DNA of 64,000 nucleotides from Dehalococcoidia bacterium UBA6627 (GTDB lineage: Bacteria; Chloroflexota; Dehalococcoidia; UBA2979), in contig DKLZ01000016.1 of the NCBI GenBank assembly GCA_002455955.1, positions 1 to 64,000 of the forward strand. The letters run 5' to 3'. Of this stretch, positions 18,099-27,962 are shown one piece after another. The notes below the pieces were generated by a model, which was not told where the DNA came from, searched no databases, and was given only the letters and a program-made list of their open reading frames with translations. How positions within the stretch are numbered: position 1 is the stretch's first letter; each line of letters opens with the position of its first letter. The translations under genes were made by a program, and so were the position numbers.

Positions 18099-20477
18099 AT
18101 GAGCAGTGATCCCGGACGCCGAGAGGTCAGCCCAGAACTGTTTACCAATTCCCCTAGTCATTCACCCTCTGGTTCTCTCCGCTTCAGTGTTCGCGGCATG
18201 ACTTGTGCTTCGTGTGTTAGGCGTGTCGAGAAGGCACTTGGGTCTGTCGACGGCGTAAAAGCTGCTCGCGTTAACTTAGCATCTGAGGAAGCAGTAATTG
18301 AGCCTGTTGGCATCTCGATCGAAGCTTTGTGCAATGCGGTCGATACAGCTGGTTATGACTTAATTGTTTCTGATCGTGAAGATGAAGCAGCGCGTGACCG
18401 TATCGATACTCAGCGTGGTTTTGACTATGAACTTCTTCGTCAGAAGACGATTGTTGCGGGAGTGATTGCGGCTTTCCTAATTGGATTTATGGGACTAAGC
18501 CACTTACTAGGCGTATTGCACGACATCCCACTGCGGCTGCGACATCCCGCGTTCTTTGTGTTAGCTCTCCCAGTTCAGTTCTGGGCAGGATACGAATTTT
18601 ATAGAGGTGCTTGGCGTGTGGGTCGTCACGGCTCATCCGACATGAACACACTGATTGCAGTAGGCACTTCGGCTGCGTTTGGTTATTCAGTAATTGCGAC
18701 ATTCATTCCGCAGATTCCTGAATCGATCGATGGATTGGATGCGAGTGTGTTCTTTGACACCTCCTGTGCGGTCATTTTTTTCGTGTTGCTTGGTCGCTTA
18801 CTTGAGATGCGTGCGAAGAAGAAAACTGCGGACGCGGTCCGTGAGCTGATGGTACTTCGTCCAAAGAGAGCACGAGTTCTGGAAGATGGTGAAGAATTTG
18901 AAATTCCGATTCGTGCGGTTCAAATTGGAGATGTTGTACTAGTCAAACCTGGAGAGCAGATTCCTGTCGATGGAGATGTTCTAGAAGGGTCTTCTGCTGT
19001 TAACGAATCAATGCTTACTGGGGAGGCGATCCCAGTTGTGAGACGGCCGGGCGACAATGTCTTTGGTGCAACGACGAACACTAGTGGCATGCTGAAGCTT
19101 CTGGTGACTGCGGTCGATACTGATTCTGCATTGGCACGCATCATCCAGCAGGTGGAAGAAGCTCAGAGTTCGAAAGCGCCGATACAAGCTCTTGCTGATC
19201 GTATATCGAATATATTTGTCCCAGTTGTGTTCTCGATCGCTGTGGCGACATTGTTACTGTGGTGGTTGCTCGGTCCCGCGCCTGCATTAACTATTGGTCT
19301 CCTGAACGCCGTAACGATTTTGATTGTTGCCTGCCCATGTGCCTTAGGCCTAGCTACTCCAACTGCGATCATGGTTGGGACTGGCTTGGCTGCGCGTAAC
19401 GGTATCTTGATTCGTGATGCTGAGGCACTTCAACGCGCTCGTTCTATCGACACTGTTCTCTTAGATAAGACAGGGACAATCACGGAAGGGAAGCCTAAAG
19501 TAATCCGCATACAAATGATCGATAATTCATCGGTTGATATTGATGAGATGATTCGACTTGCAGCTTCTGCGGAGCGTGGGTCGGCTCATCCCTATGCTGT
19601 TGCGATTCTTCGTGCGGCGAAAGATCGCGAGGTTATCCTCGACTGGCCGCTTACCCTCGAGACAATAGATGGTTCGGGGTTAGTGGCGCGTATCGGTGAG
19701 CGAGAGATTCTGATTGGAACCAAGGAACTGCTCCGATCTCATGGTATCGCTGCGGATGAATGTTCTGTCCTCGATGATCTCGCTGCTGTGGCCGGAAAAC
19801 AGGGAGAAACGCCGATTCGAGTTGCGATTGACGGCGAAGTTTCCGGATTGATCGTAGTTGCGGATCAGGTCCGTGAGAGTTCAGTATCTGGTATCGATCA
19901 CCTCCTAGAGCTAGGTATCCGCGTTGTGATGCTAACCGGTGATCAGGAGCAAACTGCATCTACAATCGCGCAGGAAGTTGGAATTTCGGAGGTTGTTTCG
20001 GAGGCATCTTCGAAAGATAAATTGCAACTTGTGCGCCAGCTCCAGGATCAAGGTCGGACTGTTGCGATGGTTGGTGATGGTATCAACGACGCACCTGCAC
20101 TTGCAGCGGCAGACGCAGGAATTGCCATAGGAACTGGTACAGACGTTGCGCTCGAAGTGTCTACGATGACACTAGTTCGACCGGACATCGGTCGGGTGGC
20201 AATTGCGATTAAGATCAGTCAGTCAACCATTCGAACCATGTGGCAGAACCTTGGTTGGGCATTCGCCTACAATGTTGCCTTGATTCCTGTCGCTGCCGGC
20301 ATCGGTTTTCTTGTTCTCGAGCTATTTTTCGATGGGACGGCGGTCCCGAACGTTCTCGAACCAATCTTTGGGAAGAAAGGTTTTCTCAACCCGATCGCTG
20401 CTGCTGCTGCGATGGCTTTCTCATCAGTTTCGGTGATGAGTAACTCTCTGCGCCTACGAGGAGCTTCTGTCGAATGA
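18099..20477 (+). CDS. copA: Copper-exporting P-type ATPase (P1B-1)
   Basis: Inner-membrane ATPase of 792 residues that pumps Cu(I) out of the cytoplasm. The order is as in CopA: one amino-terminal HMA domain with GMTCASC at residues 33-39, membrane helices, the TGEAIPV actuator motif, the transport-site CPC (Cys412, Cys414) in IVACPCALGLATPT, the phosphorylated Asp456 in DKTGTIT, AHPYAVAIL for the HP motif, and GDGINDAP from residue 659. The last helices have AYNVALIP and MAFSSVSVMSNS, matching the Asn, YN and MxxSS marks of Cu(I)-specific P1B-1 pumps. It lies 52 bp after the HMA/Cys-cluster gene and probably shares its promoter. Confidence 0.95.
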   Translation: MSSDPGRREVSPELFTNSPSHSPSGSLRFSVRGMTCASCVRRVEKALGSVDGVKAARVNLASEEAVIEPVGISIEALCNAVDTAGYDLIVSDREDEAARDRIDTQRGFDYELLRQKTIVAGVIAAFLIGFMGLSHLLGVLHDIPLRLRHPAFFVLALPVQFWAGYEFYRGAWRVGRHGSSDMNTLIAVGTSAAFGYSVIATFIPQIPESIDGLDASVFFDTSCAVIFFVLLGRLLEMRAKKKTADAVRELMVLRPKRARVLEDGEEFEIPIRAVQIGDVVLVKPGEQIPVDGDVLEGSSAVNESMLTGEAIPVVRRPGDNVFGATTNTSGMLKLLVTAVDTDSALARIIQQVEEAQSSKAPIQALADRISNIFVPVVFSIAVATLLLWWLLGPAPALTIGLLNAVTILIVACPCALGLATPTAIMVGTGLAARNGILIRDAEALQRARSIDTVLLDKTGTITEGKPKVIRIQMIDNSSVDIDEMIRLAASAERGSAHPYAVAILRAAKDREVILDWPLTLETIDGSGLVARIGEREILIGTKELLRSHGIAADECSVLDDLAAVAGKQGETPIRVAIDGEVSGLIVVADQVRESSVSGIDHLLELGIRVVMLTGDQEQTASTIAQEVGISEVVSEASSKDKLQLVRQLQDQGRTVAMVGDGINDAPALAAADAGIAIGTGTDVALEVSTMTLVRPDIGRVAIAIKISQSTIRTMWQNLGWAFAYNVALIPVAAGIGFLVLELFFDGTAVPNVLEPIFGKKGFLNPIAAAAAMAFSSVSVMSNSLRLRGASVE

Positions 20478-20527
20478 CCTCGAGCCATCGTGGGTTAACT
20501 GGAATTTTGATTAAGCAGAGCATTAAG

Positions 20528-21865
20528 TTAATGAGCTCCGATCAAGTGCAAGGCCATGATCTCGGCAAGGCAGTTACGCCGTAACTCTTCAAGGTTCTGA
20601 CTTTCGTCGGGGCCGTGGATGCGGCTCGTTGGTTCGCCGACGCCAGTGAGTAGGATAGGTGCCTCAGGGAAAGCGGCCGCAAGGTCCGCGACTAATGGAA
20701 TCGAGCCGCCGATCCCTATTTCTACCGGCTCTTGGTTCCATGTTTCGAAGTAGGCTTCACGAAAGGCGTCATATGCGTACCCGGTTGTATTGAGAAGGAC
20801 TGGTGCAGCGATTCCAGCTCCTGGCTCGACGCTGACGCGTGCTCCCCATGGTGCGTGTGTCTCAAGATGTTTTGATAGCAGAGCAATCGCAGATGAAGGG
20901 TCCTGACCTGGTGGAATTCTTAAGCTCACCTTCGCACGAGCAACTGGGGTCAAAGCGTTAACCGAATTAGAGATAGCAGGAGCGTCGATTGCCAAAATGG
21001 AGATAGCAGCTTGGCGCCACATTCGCGAAGTCAGCGTGCCTTTCCCAACCAGCTCCACTCCGCTGATGACACCTGCATGTTCACGCAGTTCATCTTCGGT
21101 GATGTCGAGAGGTTCGGCGTCACCTTCGACTAGTCCGATCACGGACGATCGTCCTGATTCGTCATGAAGAGTCGCGAGCAAACGTGACAGCGCGCTTAGC
21201 GCATCAGGTACCACCCCACCGAACTGACCGCTGTGTACCGCTGCATTTAAGGTTCGTACCTCGACGATGCAGTCAACTATTCCACGTAACGACGTGGTTA
21301 ATGCCGGTTGACCTTGACGCCAGTGCTGCGAATCAGCGATCACAATGACATCCGAACGTAATTCCTCATGAAACTCTTCGAGAAAGCGCGAGAAATTTGG
21401 TGATCCAATCTCCTCCTCACCTTCGATGAAGATTTTCAGCTTCACAGGAGGTTCACCGTCGAATGCTTGTAATGCAGCTAAGTGCATTGCAATCCCAGCC
21501 TTATCGTCTGACGCTCCGCGTCCATAGAGTCGTCCCTGACGCTCCGTCGGATCGAATGGATTGCTGCTCCAGTCATGTAGATCACCGGGAGGTTGAACAT
21601 CGTAGTGCGCATACAGGAGTACTGTCGGGGTATCTTCTGGTCCAGGTACTTCAGCGAATACGGCGGCTGGCGCGTTTTCTAACTCGAGCATGCGTGCCGA
21701 TGCCCCTGCATCAGTCAGCATGTTCTGGACTAATTCTGCTGCTCTTCGCAATGCTGGTGAACTGGGCCCTTCTAGACTGATCGAAGGTTCACGTATCAGT
21801 CGTTCTAGGTCAGCACGTACTTTTGGGAATATTTTTTCGAGTTTTGTACGTAGTTCTTCGTGCAC
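20528..21865 (-). CDS. M20 family dipeptidase/metallopeptidase
   Basis: Zinc peptidase of the M20 family, 445 residues, close to the CNDP/dipeptidase group that cleaves dipeptides or acyl-amino acids in the cytoplasm. Motifs in order: LLYAHYDVQPPGD near residue 82 with the first ligand His and the following Asp, GRGASDDKAG with the bridging Asp, FIEGEEEIGSPN with the catalytic Glu pair, and VIADSQHW. The dimerisation lid follows, and a late GGSIPLVADLA segment plus HGPDESQ holds the last ligand His. Its 3' end is 50 bp from the convergent copA stop. The substrate is not evident from neighbours. Confidence 0.9.
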   Translation of the reverse strand: MHEELRTKLEKIFPKVRADLERLIREPSISLEGPSSPALRRAAELVQNMLTDAGASARMLELENAPAAVFAEVPGPEDTPTVLLYAHYDVQPPGDLHDWSSNPFDPTERQGRLYGRGASDDKAGIAMHLAALQAFDGEPPVKLKIFIEGEEEIGSPNFSRFLEEFHEELRSDVIVIADSQHWRQGQPALTTSLRGIVDCIVEVRTLNAAVHSGQFGGVVPDALSALSRLLATLHDESGRSSVIGLVEGDAEPLDITEDELREHAGVISGVELVGKGTLTSRMWRQAAISILAIDAPAISNSVNALTPVARAKVSLRIPPGQDPSSAIALLSKHLETHAPWGARVSVEPGAGIAAPVLLNTTGYAYDAFREAYFETWNQEPVEIGIGGSIPLVADLAAAFPEAPILLTGVGEPTSRIHGPDESQNLEELRRNCLAEIMALHLIGAH

Positions 21866-22133
21866 TGATGGCTCCGTCTCTAGGTTCTGGTGTTAATTAC
21901 AGCCTAATCAGTCCGCTTTGGCGTTAGTGGTGTTGTAGGTGGCAGCCTCGGAGGAGTTGTTCCGATTCAAGCAATTTAAGCAGATCATGTTGATTAGGTG
22001 AGATCCATCAAGGTCGCCATCGACTGACATTCTTTTGCACTCAACGTAATCGTATAGTCGCGATTTCGCGTGCTACCTGACAAATTCTCGACGAAAGACT
22101 AGCGTCTTAATCGTCTGTTTAATCAGTGAATAG

Positions 22134-23219
22134 CTATTCGGTACCAATTTCCAGCACTGATCGAGCGACCTCACCGCTCTTTAATGCGCTGAATGCTTCG
22201 TTGATTTCATCGAAAGCCCATCGTTTCGTTACCAGGCCGTCAATGTCTAGTTTTCCCTGTTGATACAGTTCGAGTATCCGTGGCATATCAGTGTGGAACC
22301 GCGCCGAACCATAGAAGCTACCTTTCAAGGTTTTTTCCTGTCTCCAGATCATTCCAGAGACTTCGATTTTCTCCATTGGTGGCACCATTCCGACAATTAC
22401 AGCCATGCCGCCGTTCTTTGCCATTTCATACGTCTGTTCAGAGGTTACTTTCAGTCCAATTGCCTCAAAGCCGTAATCTACGCCCCCTCCGGTCAACTCC
22501 TTCACGGCCTCGATTGGGTCATTCTCGCTAGCATTTACTGTGTCTGTGGCACCGAATTCTTTCGCTATGTTTAGTTTATGTTCGACCATGTCCACCGCGA
22601 TGATTTGCCGAGCTCCTGCGAGTCGAGCGGCCTGAATGATGTTCAGCCCTATGCCACCAGCTCCCACTACCGCGACTGTAGAACCGGTGTCTACCTTTGC
22701 GGTGTTAACGACCGCACCGTAGCCCGTCATCACAGAACATCCGACCAGCGCCGCCACATCTAAACTGATGCTGTCGGGTATCTTGAGCAGTCCTGACGCT
22801 GGCATTACCGATTGCTTCGCAAAACCACCGATGTTTGCCATTTGTGTCACAGATTGGTCACCGAGCTTGATTGCCGGGTTATCGCGTTTCCGTGCTGAGG
22901 TTCGTGTAGTACATAGGTTTGGGTGGCCAGAGTCGCAGTATTCGCAATGTCCACAAGGTTGAACAAAACCCATGATTACACGGTCACCTTCAGTGACGTT
23001 CGTTACGCCCGGACCTAGCCGCTCAACAATTCCTGCAACTTCGTGTCCGAGTACCATTGGGTATTGCCCTGGGTAAGTTCCTTCAATGAAGTGCAAGTCG
23101 GAGTGACAAACGCCGGCTGATATGACACGAACTAGCGCTTCTCCGGCGACGGGTTCATCAATCGTCAGGTCAGTAATTTCGAGAGGAGTCTGGGCCGCGT
23201 TAAGGACTGCTGCTTCCAT
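22134..23219 (-). CDS. Zinc-dependent alcohol dehydrogenase (class III-like)
   Basis: Long-form zinc alcohol dehydrogenase of 361 residues, in the group that includes class III and benzyl-alcohol dehydrogenases. The catalytic zinc motif is AGVCHSDLH near residues 36-44 with GHEVAGIVERLGPGV after it. The structural zinc loop PCGHCEYCDSGHPNLC near residues 89-104 is complete. The segment CSVMTGYGAVVNTAKV carries the third catalytic ligand Cys, and VAVVGAGGIGLN is the NAD-binding loop. The single-gene context gives no substrate. The two flanking gaps (about 270 bp and 140 bp) hold nothing that I can identify. Family confidence is high. Confidence 0.9.
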   Translation of the reverse strand: MEAAVLNAAQTPLEITDLTIDEPVAGEALVRVISAGVCHSDLHFIEGTYPGQYPMVLGHEVAGIVERLGPGVTNVTEGDRVIMGFVQPCGHCEYCDSGHPNLCTTRTSARKRDNPAIKLGDQSVTQMANIGGFAKQSVMPASGLLKIPDSISLDVAALVGCSVMTGYGAVVNTAKVDTGSTVAVVGAGGIGLNIIQAARLAGARQIIAVDMVEHKLNIAKEFGATDTVNASENDPIEAVKELTGGGVDYGFEAIGLKVTSEQTYEMAKNGGMAVIVGMVPPMEKIEVSGMIWRQEKTLKGSFYGSARFHTDMPRILELYQQGKLDIDGLVTKRWAFDEINEAFSALKSGEVARSVLEIGTE

Positions 23220-23357
23220 AGGGCATGGTTCCTTTACTAGTCGTTTGAGCTCATGACGGTTTTGGTATCCTTGTGAATCAAAGCTGTTATCGTTATGCGA
23301 TCGGTCACGTATGTTTGATGCTCAAGATAAACTTATAGCGCTTATCCTCTGGAAATT

Positions 23358-24386
23358 TCAAGGTCTTGCCCACGACAGACGCTCATCGATATGTCGCCCA
23401 GCGCTATACACTATCGTTTCAAAGCCGTGATTTTCCCAGAACGACTCACCCACTTGGTTCATCGCGGCATAATGCAAGGTCATTGTGCTGTGGCCTGAAT
23501 CATGTGCCCAATCCAAGGCATGCTTGAGCAGTGCTCTGCCGACACCTTCGCCGCGCGAATTGGATTCTACAATCGCATGGAAAAGATAGACGGACTGTTC
23601 GCGTGTCGCGATCTGCGGACCGAAAGCCATTCCTGAAAAGAGGATTTGCATTCCAAGTGTTTCTGCTTGTCGGGTCGCGAGAAATATCGCGTGCCTATCT
23701 CGGCTAAGTGCGTACTTGCTTAAGCCGCTAGCTGACTCACGTACATCCTTCCAAAGGAAGGGCCAGAGGACCGGACCCAAGTGATGGAAGCGACTGTTGA
23801 TTTTTTCCAATCGTTCGACTTCAGCATGGTCTTCCAGCATTGCTTGTCGAATTGTGATCTCTTGGTGGATTGGATTTGAATCGATGGACGTTGTCTTACG
23901 GCCCGCATATTTGGTTAAGGCACCGAACCCAAGTTCGAACCAAAGCTCGCGTTGTATTTCATCGGTAGCAGCAAAATCGACACGATGGTCGAAGAATCCT
24001 GATGCAGTCCACCGATCGGCTAGGTGTCCGTAGAGTGCTCGATACGAGGGGACGATACTGTCGTTGTTCGGACCAGCATGACCATGCAGTGGAATCCCGA
24101 TGACTCGTGGCGGGAAATATTGAGCCAGCCAGTGATCTGCTGCATGTAGAGATTGCTGCCCAAACATGAAAGCCACGATTTCGCTGCCAATTTCTGCTAC
24201 TGCTCCGTCTGTTGCAGGTTGATGAAACAATGATTGGAGGATCTCTAAGCACTGTTGAGTACTTTCGAAAGCACTTGGTAGGAGTGAGTTACGTGAGCGA
24301 TCTCGCCTATGGCGGGATGACAAAAGACTCGCGCAGCTTGCGAGGTCGCTTACGGCCACATCACGGACGGTAAACCTAACTGTCAC
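23358..24386 (-). CDS. GNAT-family N-acetyltransferase (two-domain)
   Basis: 342-residue protein whose last 150 residues form a recognisable GNAT domain: VYLFHAIVESNSRGEG carries the acetyl-CoA-binding R/Q-x-x-G-x-G/A loop (SRGEGVGRALL), followed by NQVGESFWENHGFE. The first half has the length of another GNAT-like domain but no intact acetyl-CoA loop, so it may be a degenerate copy, as in tandem GNAT proteins of the mycothiol synthase type. The acceptor substrate is unknown. The 280-bp gap between this gene and the sigma factor gene holds only a weak five-base-pair hairpin near 24624-24642 and no convincing gene. Confidence 0.75.
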   Translation of the reverse strand: MTVRFTVRDVAVSDLASCASLLSSRHRRDRSRNSLLPSAFESTQQCLEILQSLFHQPATDGAVAEIGSEIVAFMFGQQSLHAADHWLAQYFPPRVIGIPLHGHAGPNNDSIVPSYRALYGHLADRWTASGFFDHRVDFAATDEIQRELWFELGFGALTKYAGRKTTSIDSNPIHQEITIRQAMLEDHAEVERLEKINSRFHHLGPVLWPFLWKDVRESASGLSKYALSRDRHAIFLATRQAETLGMQILFSGMAFGPQIATREQSVYLFHAIVESNSRGEGVGRALLKHALDWAHDSGHSTMTLHYAAMNQVGESFWENHGFETIVYSAGRHIDERLSWARP

Positions 24387-24667
24387 TTTGCTATCGCCTC
24401 ATCGAGTTTATTTGCTACTGGGAGGTGCTGATGCTACACGTCCAGTCAGCGTCCGTCGCATGTAATCGCAACGAAAATATTAAACTCATGTGGTAGGAGA
24501 TTAGTTCGATCCGTCAGTTTATTGACGGTTAGGAGTGTTTTATCTTCAATCCAGACCATTCGCAATGCACATGGCAGTTTGTTAGCTATTAGAGATTTGT
24601 TCGCACAAGCCGAGCTAGCGAACACCACGGTACTTGTGTGGTCTGACGAAGCTGACTGAGCTGTTCG

Positions 24668-26059
24668 TTACGAGAGGTAGTCGCGTAACTGTCGTGACCT
24701 TGTCGGGCTTCGAAGCTTTCGTAGTGCCTTGCCTTCGATCTGCCGGATACGTTCTCGTGTCACGTTAAACTCGCGCCCCACTTCCTCTAGGGTGCGTGCT
24801 TTTCCATCCTCAAGGCCGAATCTCAGCTCTAGCACACGTCTCTCGCGTGGGGTCAGTGAAGAGAGCACGTCCGCGACCTGCTGACGGAATAACTGATATG
24901 AAGCCTGATCAAACGGTAACTCTACCGAATCATCCGGTACAAAGTCCGCGAGGTCTGAGTCCTCGTCCTCACCAACAGGAGTGTCGAGAGAAACAGTCTC
25001 TTGTGCAATTTTTCTTAGCTCTTGAACTCTGAGAGCTGGTAAGTCTAGCTCTTTACCGATCTCTTCCGGTGTCGCTTCGCGGCCTAGTTCCTGCTGGAGA
25101 CGACGTGAAATGCGTACCATCTTGTTGATTACTTCTACCATATGGACAGGTATGCGGATCGTCCGTGCTTGGTCTGCCAGTGCACGTGTGATTCCCTGAC
25201 GAATCCACCAAGTCGCATACGTCGAAAACTTAAATCCTCGTCGGTAATCGAACTTTTCTACACCGCGCATCAGGCCGATGTTTCCTTCTTGGATAAGATC
25301 CAGAAGGGATAGGCCACGGCCTAAATATTTTTTCGCGACTGCTACTACGAGTCTTAGATTTGCTTCGGTTAAGTGACGCTTCGAACGCTCGCCATCGAAA
25401 CGTATTTTTTCGAAGTAAAAACGAAGTGTCGATCCATATTCTGCTTGTAGTTTTTTCGCTAAATCGTCTGGTGGAGAGAATACCTTCGCTTCAGAACCAA
25501 CGATCTCAGTCGCCCATCCGATATGTAATGGTTTCATGATGTGGGTAACGGTCGATAGTCGGACGAGTGACTCTTTAGCAGTATCTGCATCCCAGCCAGT
25601 GTCGCTTTGAAGTTGCTCGTGAGTCTCTTCGTCGAGCACACGGTCAATGATGTCACGGAAATTCTCGTCAACGATTCGTTCTGAGGCGGATTGTCGTGGT
25701 AAATCGAGGTGACGGCTGACCGAGCGGTATGTTTCTTTTTCCTGACGTAACTGGCGGAATAGTTCAACCATAACTTCGCCAGGGGATGGATCTTTTCCGG
25801 AATCCTCGCGCAACTTGTCTTCTATTGATTCAAGATGCAGCCATTCTTCAATATGTCGCGCGAGTCGACGCTCATCGGCAGCGGTCAGCAACGCAACTTG
25901 ACCAATCCGATTCAGGTACTGTCGAACCGGATCGTCTATCCCAGCTTGTTCAGCAACTTTGCGTGCCTCAGCAAGCACGGCCTTGTCCCGTGATCGGTTG
26001 CTCAGTAGTGTTTCCAGCTCGCTATTATCACCAGTTTCTACGGAAGTTTGCTGAGTCAT
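24668..26059 (-). CDS. RNA polymerase sigma factor, RpoD/SigA-like
   Basis: Group 1 or 2 sigma-70 factor of 463 residues. Region 1.2 is DPVRQYLNRIGQVALL near residues 41-56. A non-conserved stretch follows (about residues 100-215). Region 2 has LTEANLRLVVAVAKKYLGRG, LDLIQEGNIGLMRGVEKFDY and the -10-recognition helix FSTYATWWIRQGITRALADQ. Region 3 follows, and region 4.2 ends with LTPRERRVLELRFGL and VTRERIRQIEGKALRKLR, the -35-recognition helix. Whether this is the main housekeeping factor or a second SigA-like factor cannot be told from one window. The 230 bp upstream probably hold its promoter. Confidence 0.92.
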   Translation of the reverse strand: MTQQTSVETGDNSELETLLSNRSRDKAVLAEARKVAEQAGIDDPVRQYLNRIGQVALLTAADERRLARHIEEWLHLESIEDKLREDSGKDPSPGEVMVELFRQLRQEKETYRSVSRHLDLPRQSASERIVDENFRDIIDRVLDEETHEQLQSDTGWDADTAKESLVRLSTVTHIMKPLHIGWATEIVGSEAKVFSPPDDLAKKLQAEYGSTLRFYFEKIRFDGERSKRHLTEANLRLVVAVAKKYLGRGLSLLDLIQEGNIGLMRGVEKFDYRRGFKFSTYATWWIRQGITRALADQARTIRIPVHMVEVINKMVRISRRLQQELGREATPEEIGKELDLPALRVQELRKIAQETVSLDTPVGEDEDSDLADFVPDDSVELPFDQASYQLFRQQVADVLSSLTPRERRVLELRFGLEDGKARTLEEVGREFNVTRERIRQIEGKALRKLRSPTRSRQLRDYLS

Positions 26060-26289
26060 ATACTTTCAATCCCTTATTAGGCTGGTCCTGGTTGCTTGAT
26101 CCCTATGTTTCGTGTCACTGCAAATCTGTGGTGCGGTCAGCAATTCGGTCCCAATCACGCTGTGGAGTTCAGATTCCTGAGCACCAGAAACGTCAGTAGG
26201 TTTTCAAGCTGTGCGTGAAGCTGGGCTGAACGCTGTAGGGTGATCCTATCATACTGGCGGAAGTGGATTATTGACATAATGTACGGTGT

Positions 26290-26751
26290 TTATACTTTTT
26301 CTGACAGCATCCACTGGACTAGTGTGTATCCTTTGCCGTCCTCGTCATGATCCTCAAAAACTGCCTCAACATTCTGACCGATCTCGATTGGAATTTCTGG
26401 GTCTTGCCCGACGAGGTTACCGACCATCCTCACATTACCGGCTTGTGGTAGTTCGACAAGCACGACCATGTAGGGGAGTGCATTTACTAGCGCTGGATGC
26501 ACTGGGTGCCAGACCCGCTCCCAGCTGTAGATAGCTCCTGTTGGTTCGACTGGTTCGTACGCGAGATCCCATGAGTGGCAATGATGACAAATGTGCTCGG
26601 GTCCCCACTGCCAGTTTCGGCAATCGTTGCAACGTTGAACCAACAGTTCGTGTCGACGTGTTGCATCCCAGAATTCGGCACCAAGGCCATCAACGGATGG
26701 CGCTGGGATAGGTAGTCCGTGTGGCAAGGCATTCTGTTGTTCAGTTGTCAT
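26290..26751 (-). CDS. Zn-ribbon/OB-fold protein (DUF35), thiolase partner
   Basis: Small 153-residue protein with the two parts typical of DUF35: an amino-terminal zinc ribbon (CNDCRNW...CHHCHS, four Cys near residues 38-58) and an OB-fold beginning TGAIYSWERVWHP. In characterised systems DUF35 proteins bind a thiolase-fold partner, activating HMG-CoA or acetoacetyl-CoA synthesis in archaea, or Ltp2-type aldolases in steroid side-chain degradation. Here the thiolase-fold gene ends 9 bp upstream, so the two are surely co-translated partners. It is the last gene of the operon that begins at the CoA-transferase near 32.9 kb. Confidence 0.88.
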   Translation of the reverse strand: MTTEQQNALPHGLPIPAPSVDGLGAEFWDATRRHELLVQRCNDCRNWQWGPEHICHHCHSWDLAYEPVEPTGAIYSWERVWHPVHPALVNALPYMVVLVELPQAGNVRMVGNLVGQDPEIPIEIGQNVEAVFEDHDEDGKGYTLVQWMLSEKV

Positions 26752-26760
26752 TCTAGATTC

Positions 26761-27939
26761 CTAAACTGGTTCGGTCGCAAGGATCATTGATGAGACCGGC
26801 TGCACCATCGGTCCAGATGTCACCATCGATATCTCTACATCTGAAACTTGATTGGGTGAGGTCCCGCGGATTTGTCTGACAGCCTCTGTGATCAGTTCCA
26901 AACCGTGCATATAGCACTCGGCCAAATTGCCACCGCTTGTGTTGAGCGGAAGGATGCCATCAGGTGCTCGGAAATTCTCGATGGTGAAAAAATCGTTGCA
27001 TTCATCAGGCTCACAAAAGCCGTGTTCTACCATGCTAATCAACACGCAGCCGGTGAAGTTTTCGTAACTCTGCAGTACATCGACATCTTTTGGACCGATA
27101 CCTGCCATCTCAAAAAGTTTCGGAGCGACTGTCTTAAAGTTCGAAGTCGCATAATCGGGAGCGTTGTGAGCCCATGATCCTTGTCGCAAAAACGAACCTT
27201 GTGCTGCTGCAAGGATGTAAGCTGGTTTTTGTTTCAGAGTTCTAGCGCGTTCCACTGAAGTCACGATCACTGCTGCTGCACCGTCGTTTTCCATACAGCA
27301 GTCGAAGAGATGGAACGGTTCGACAATCCAACGAGAATTATCATAAATCTCGTTTGTCAGGTCGCGCCCATGCATGACAGCGCGAGGATTGTTTTGCGCA
27401 TGTGCATAGCTGGTTAGTGAAATCGCGCGCAACGCTTCTTGTTTCACACCGTGGTCATGCATGAATCGCTGGACGCGCATCGCGAAACGCTGGGCAGGCG
27501 ACATTAATCCATAAGGTGCGGAGAATGCCATCTCTCCGGTTACATGCGAGGTCTGTGCACCTTGACCAAAACGACTGAATTGGCCCTGAGCGAGTGAGCG
27601 ATAGGCCACAACTACTTCTGCGTAGCCAGCAGCAACTGCTGCCGCTGCATTTGCCACTGCTCCTGATCCGCCACCGCCGCCGCCGCCCCAGAACATATTG
27701 CTGAATCCGTAGTGTGGTATGCCGAGCGCAGTGGCAATGCGTTCAGGGGTGCTCCGCTCATTCGAATATGAGGCAAAACCATCGATTTCTCGTACATCAA
27801 TGCCTGCATCTTCGGCTGCGAGCAGCACGGCTTCCAACCCCATCTTGAATTCAGGATCAGGAGTCTGGCCATGTTTGTAATAGGTTGTCTCTCCGATCCC
27901 GACGATGGCTGTTTTTCCGCGGATTGTTCGTTCACTCAT
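26761..27939 (-). CDS. Thiolase-fold protein (SCP-x/lipid-transfer type), nucleophilic Cys not found
   Basis: Thiolase-superfamily protein of 392 residues. It has the GKTAIVGIGET start, the FDCCMENDGAAAVIVTS segment near the middle, and the GGNLAECYMHG loop near residue 340. At the place where biosynthetic and degradative thiolases have the reactive Cys (CASG-like), it instead has a glycine-rich stretch of seven Gly followed by SGAVANAAAAV. This pattern, together with the DUF35 partner gene 9 bp downstream, resembles Ltp2-type retro-aldolases acting on steroid side chains rather than a true thiolase. That reading is inference. The upstream neighbours are a PHP protein and the electron-transfer flavoprotein genes. 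Confidence 0.83.
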   Translation of the reverse strand: MSERTIRGKTAIVGIGETTYYKHGQTPDPEFKMGLEAVLLAAEDAGIDVREIDGFASYSNERSTPERIATALGIPHYGFSNMFWGGGGGGGSGAVANAAAAVAAGYAEVVVAYRSLAQGQFSRFGQGAQTSHVTGEMAFSAPYGLMSPAQRFAMRVQRFMHDHGVKQEALRAISLTSYAHAQNNPRAVMHGRDLTNEIYDNSRWIVEPFHLFDCCMENDGAAAVIVTSVERARTLKQKPAYILAAAQGSFLRQGSWAHNAPDYATSNFKTVAPKLFEMAGIGPKDVDVLQSYENFTGCVLISMVEHGFCEPDECNDFFTIENFRAPDGILPLNTSGGNLAECYMHGLELITEAVRQIRGTSPNQVSDVEISMVTSGPMVQPVSSMILATEPV

Positions 27940-27962
27940 TGGTTCATTCCTTGATGCAATAC

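Noticed and set aside
24446..24628. Minus-strand 60-codon frame between the GNAT and sigma factor genes
   Set aside because: No recognisable motif, no ribosome site that I can support, and composition like the surrounding non-coding sequence.
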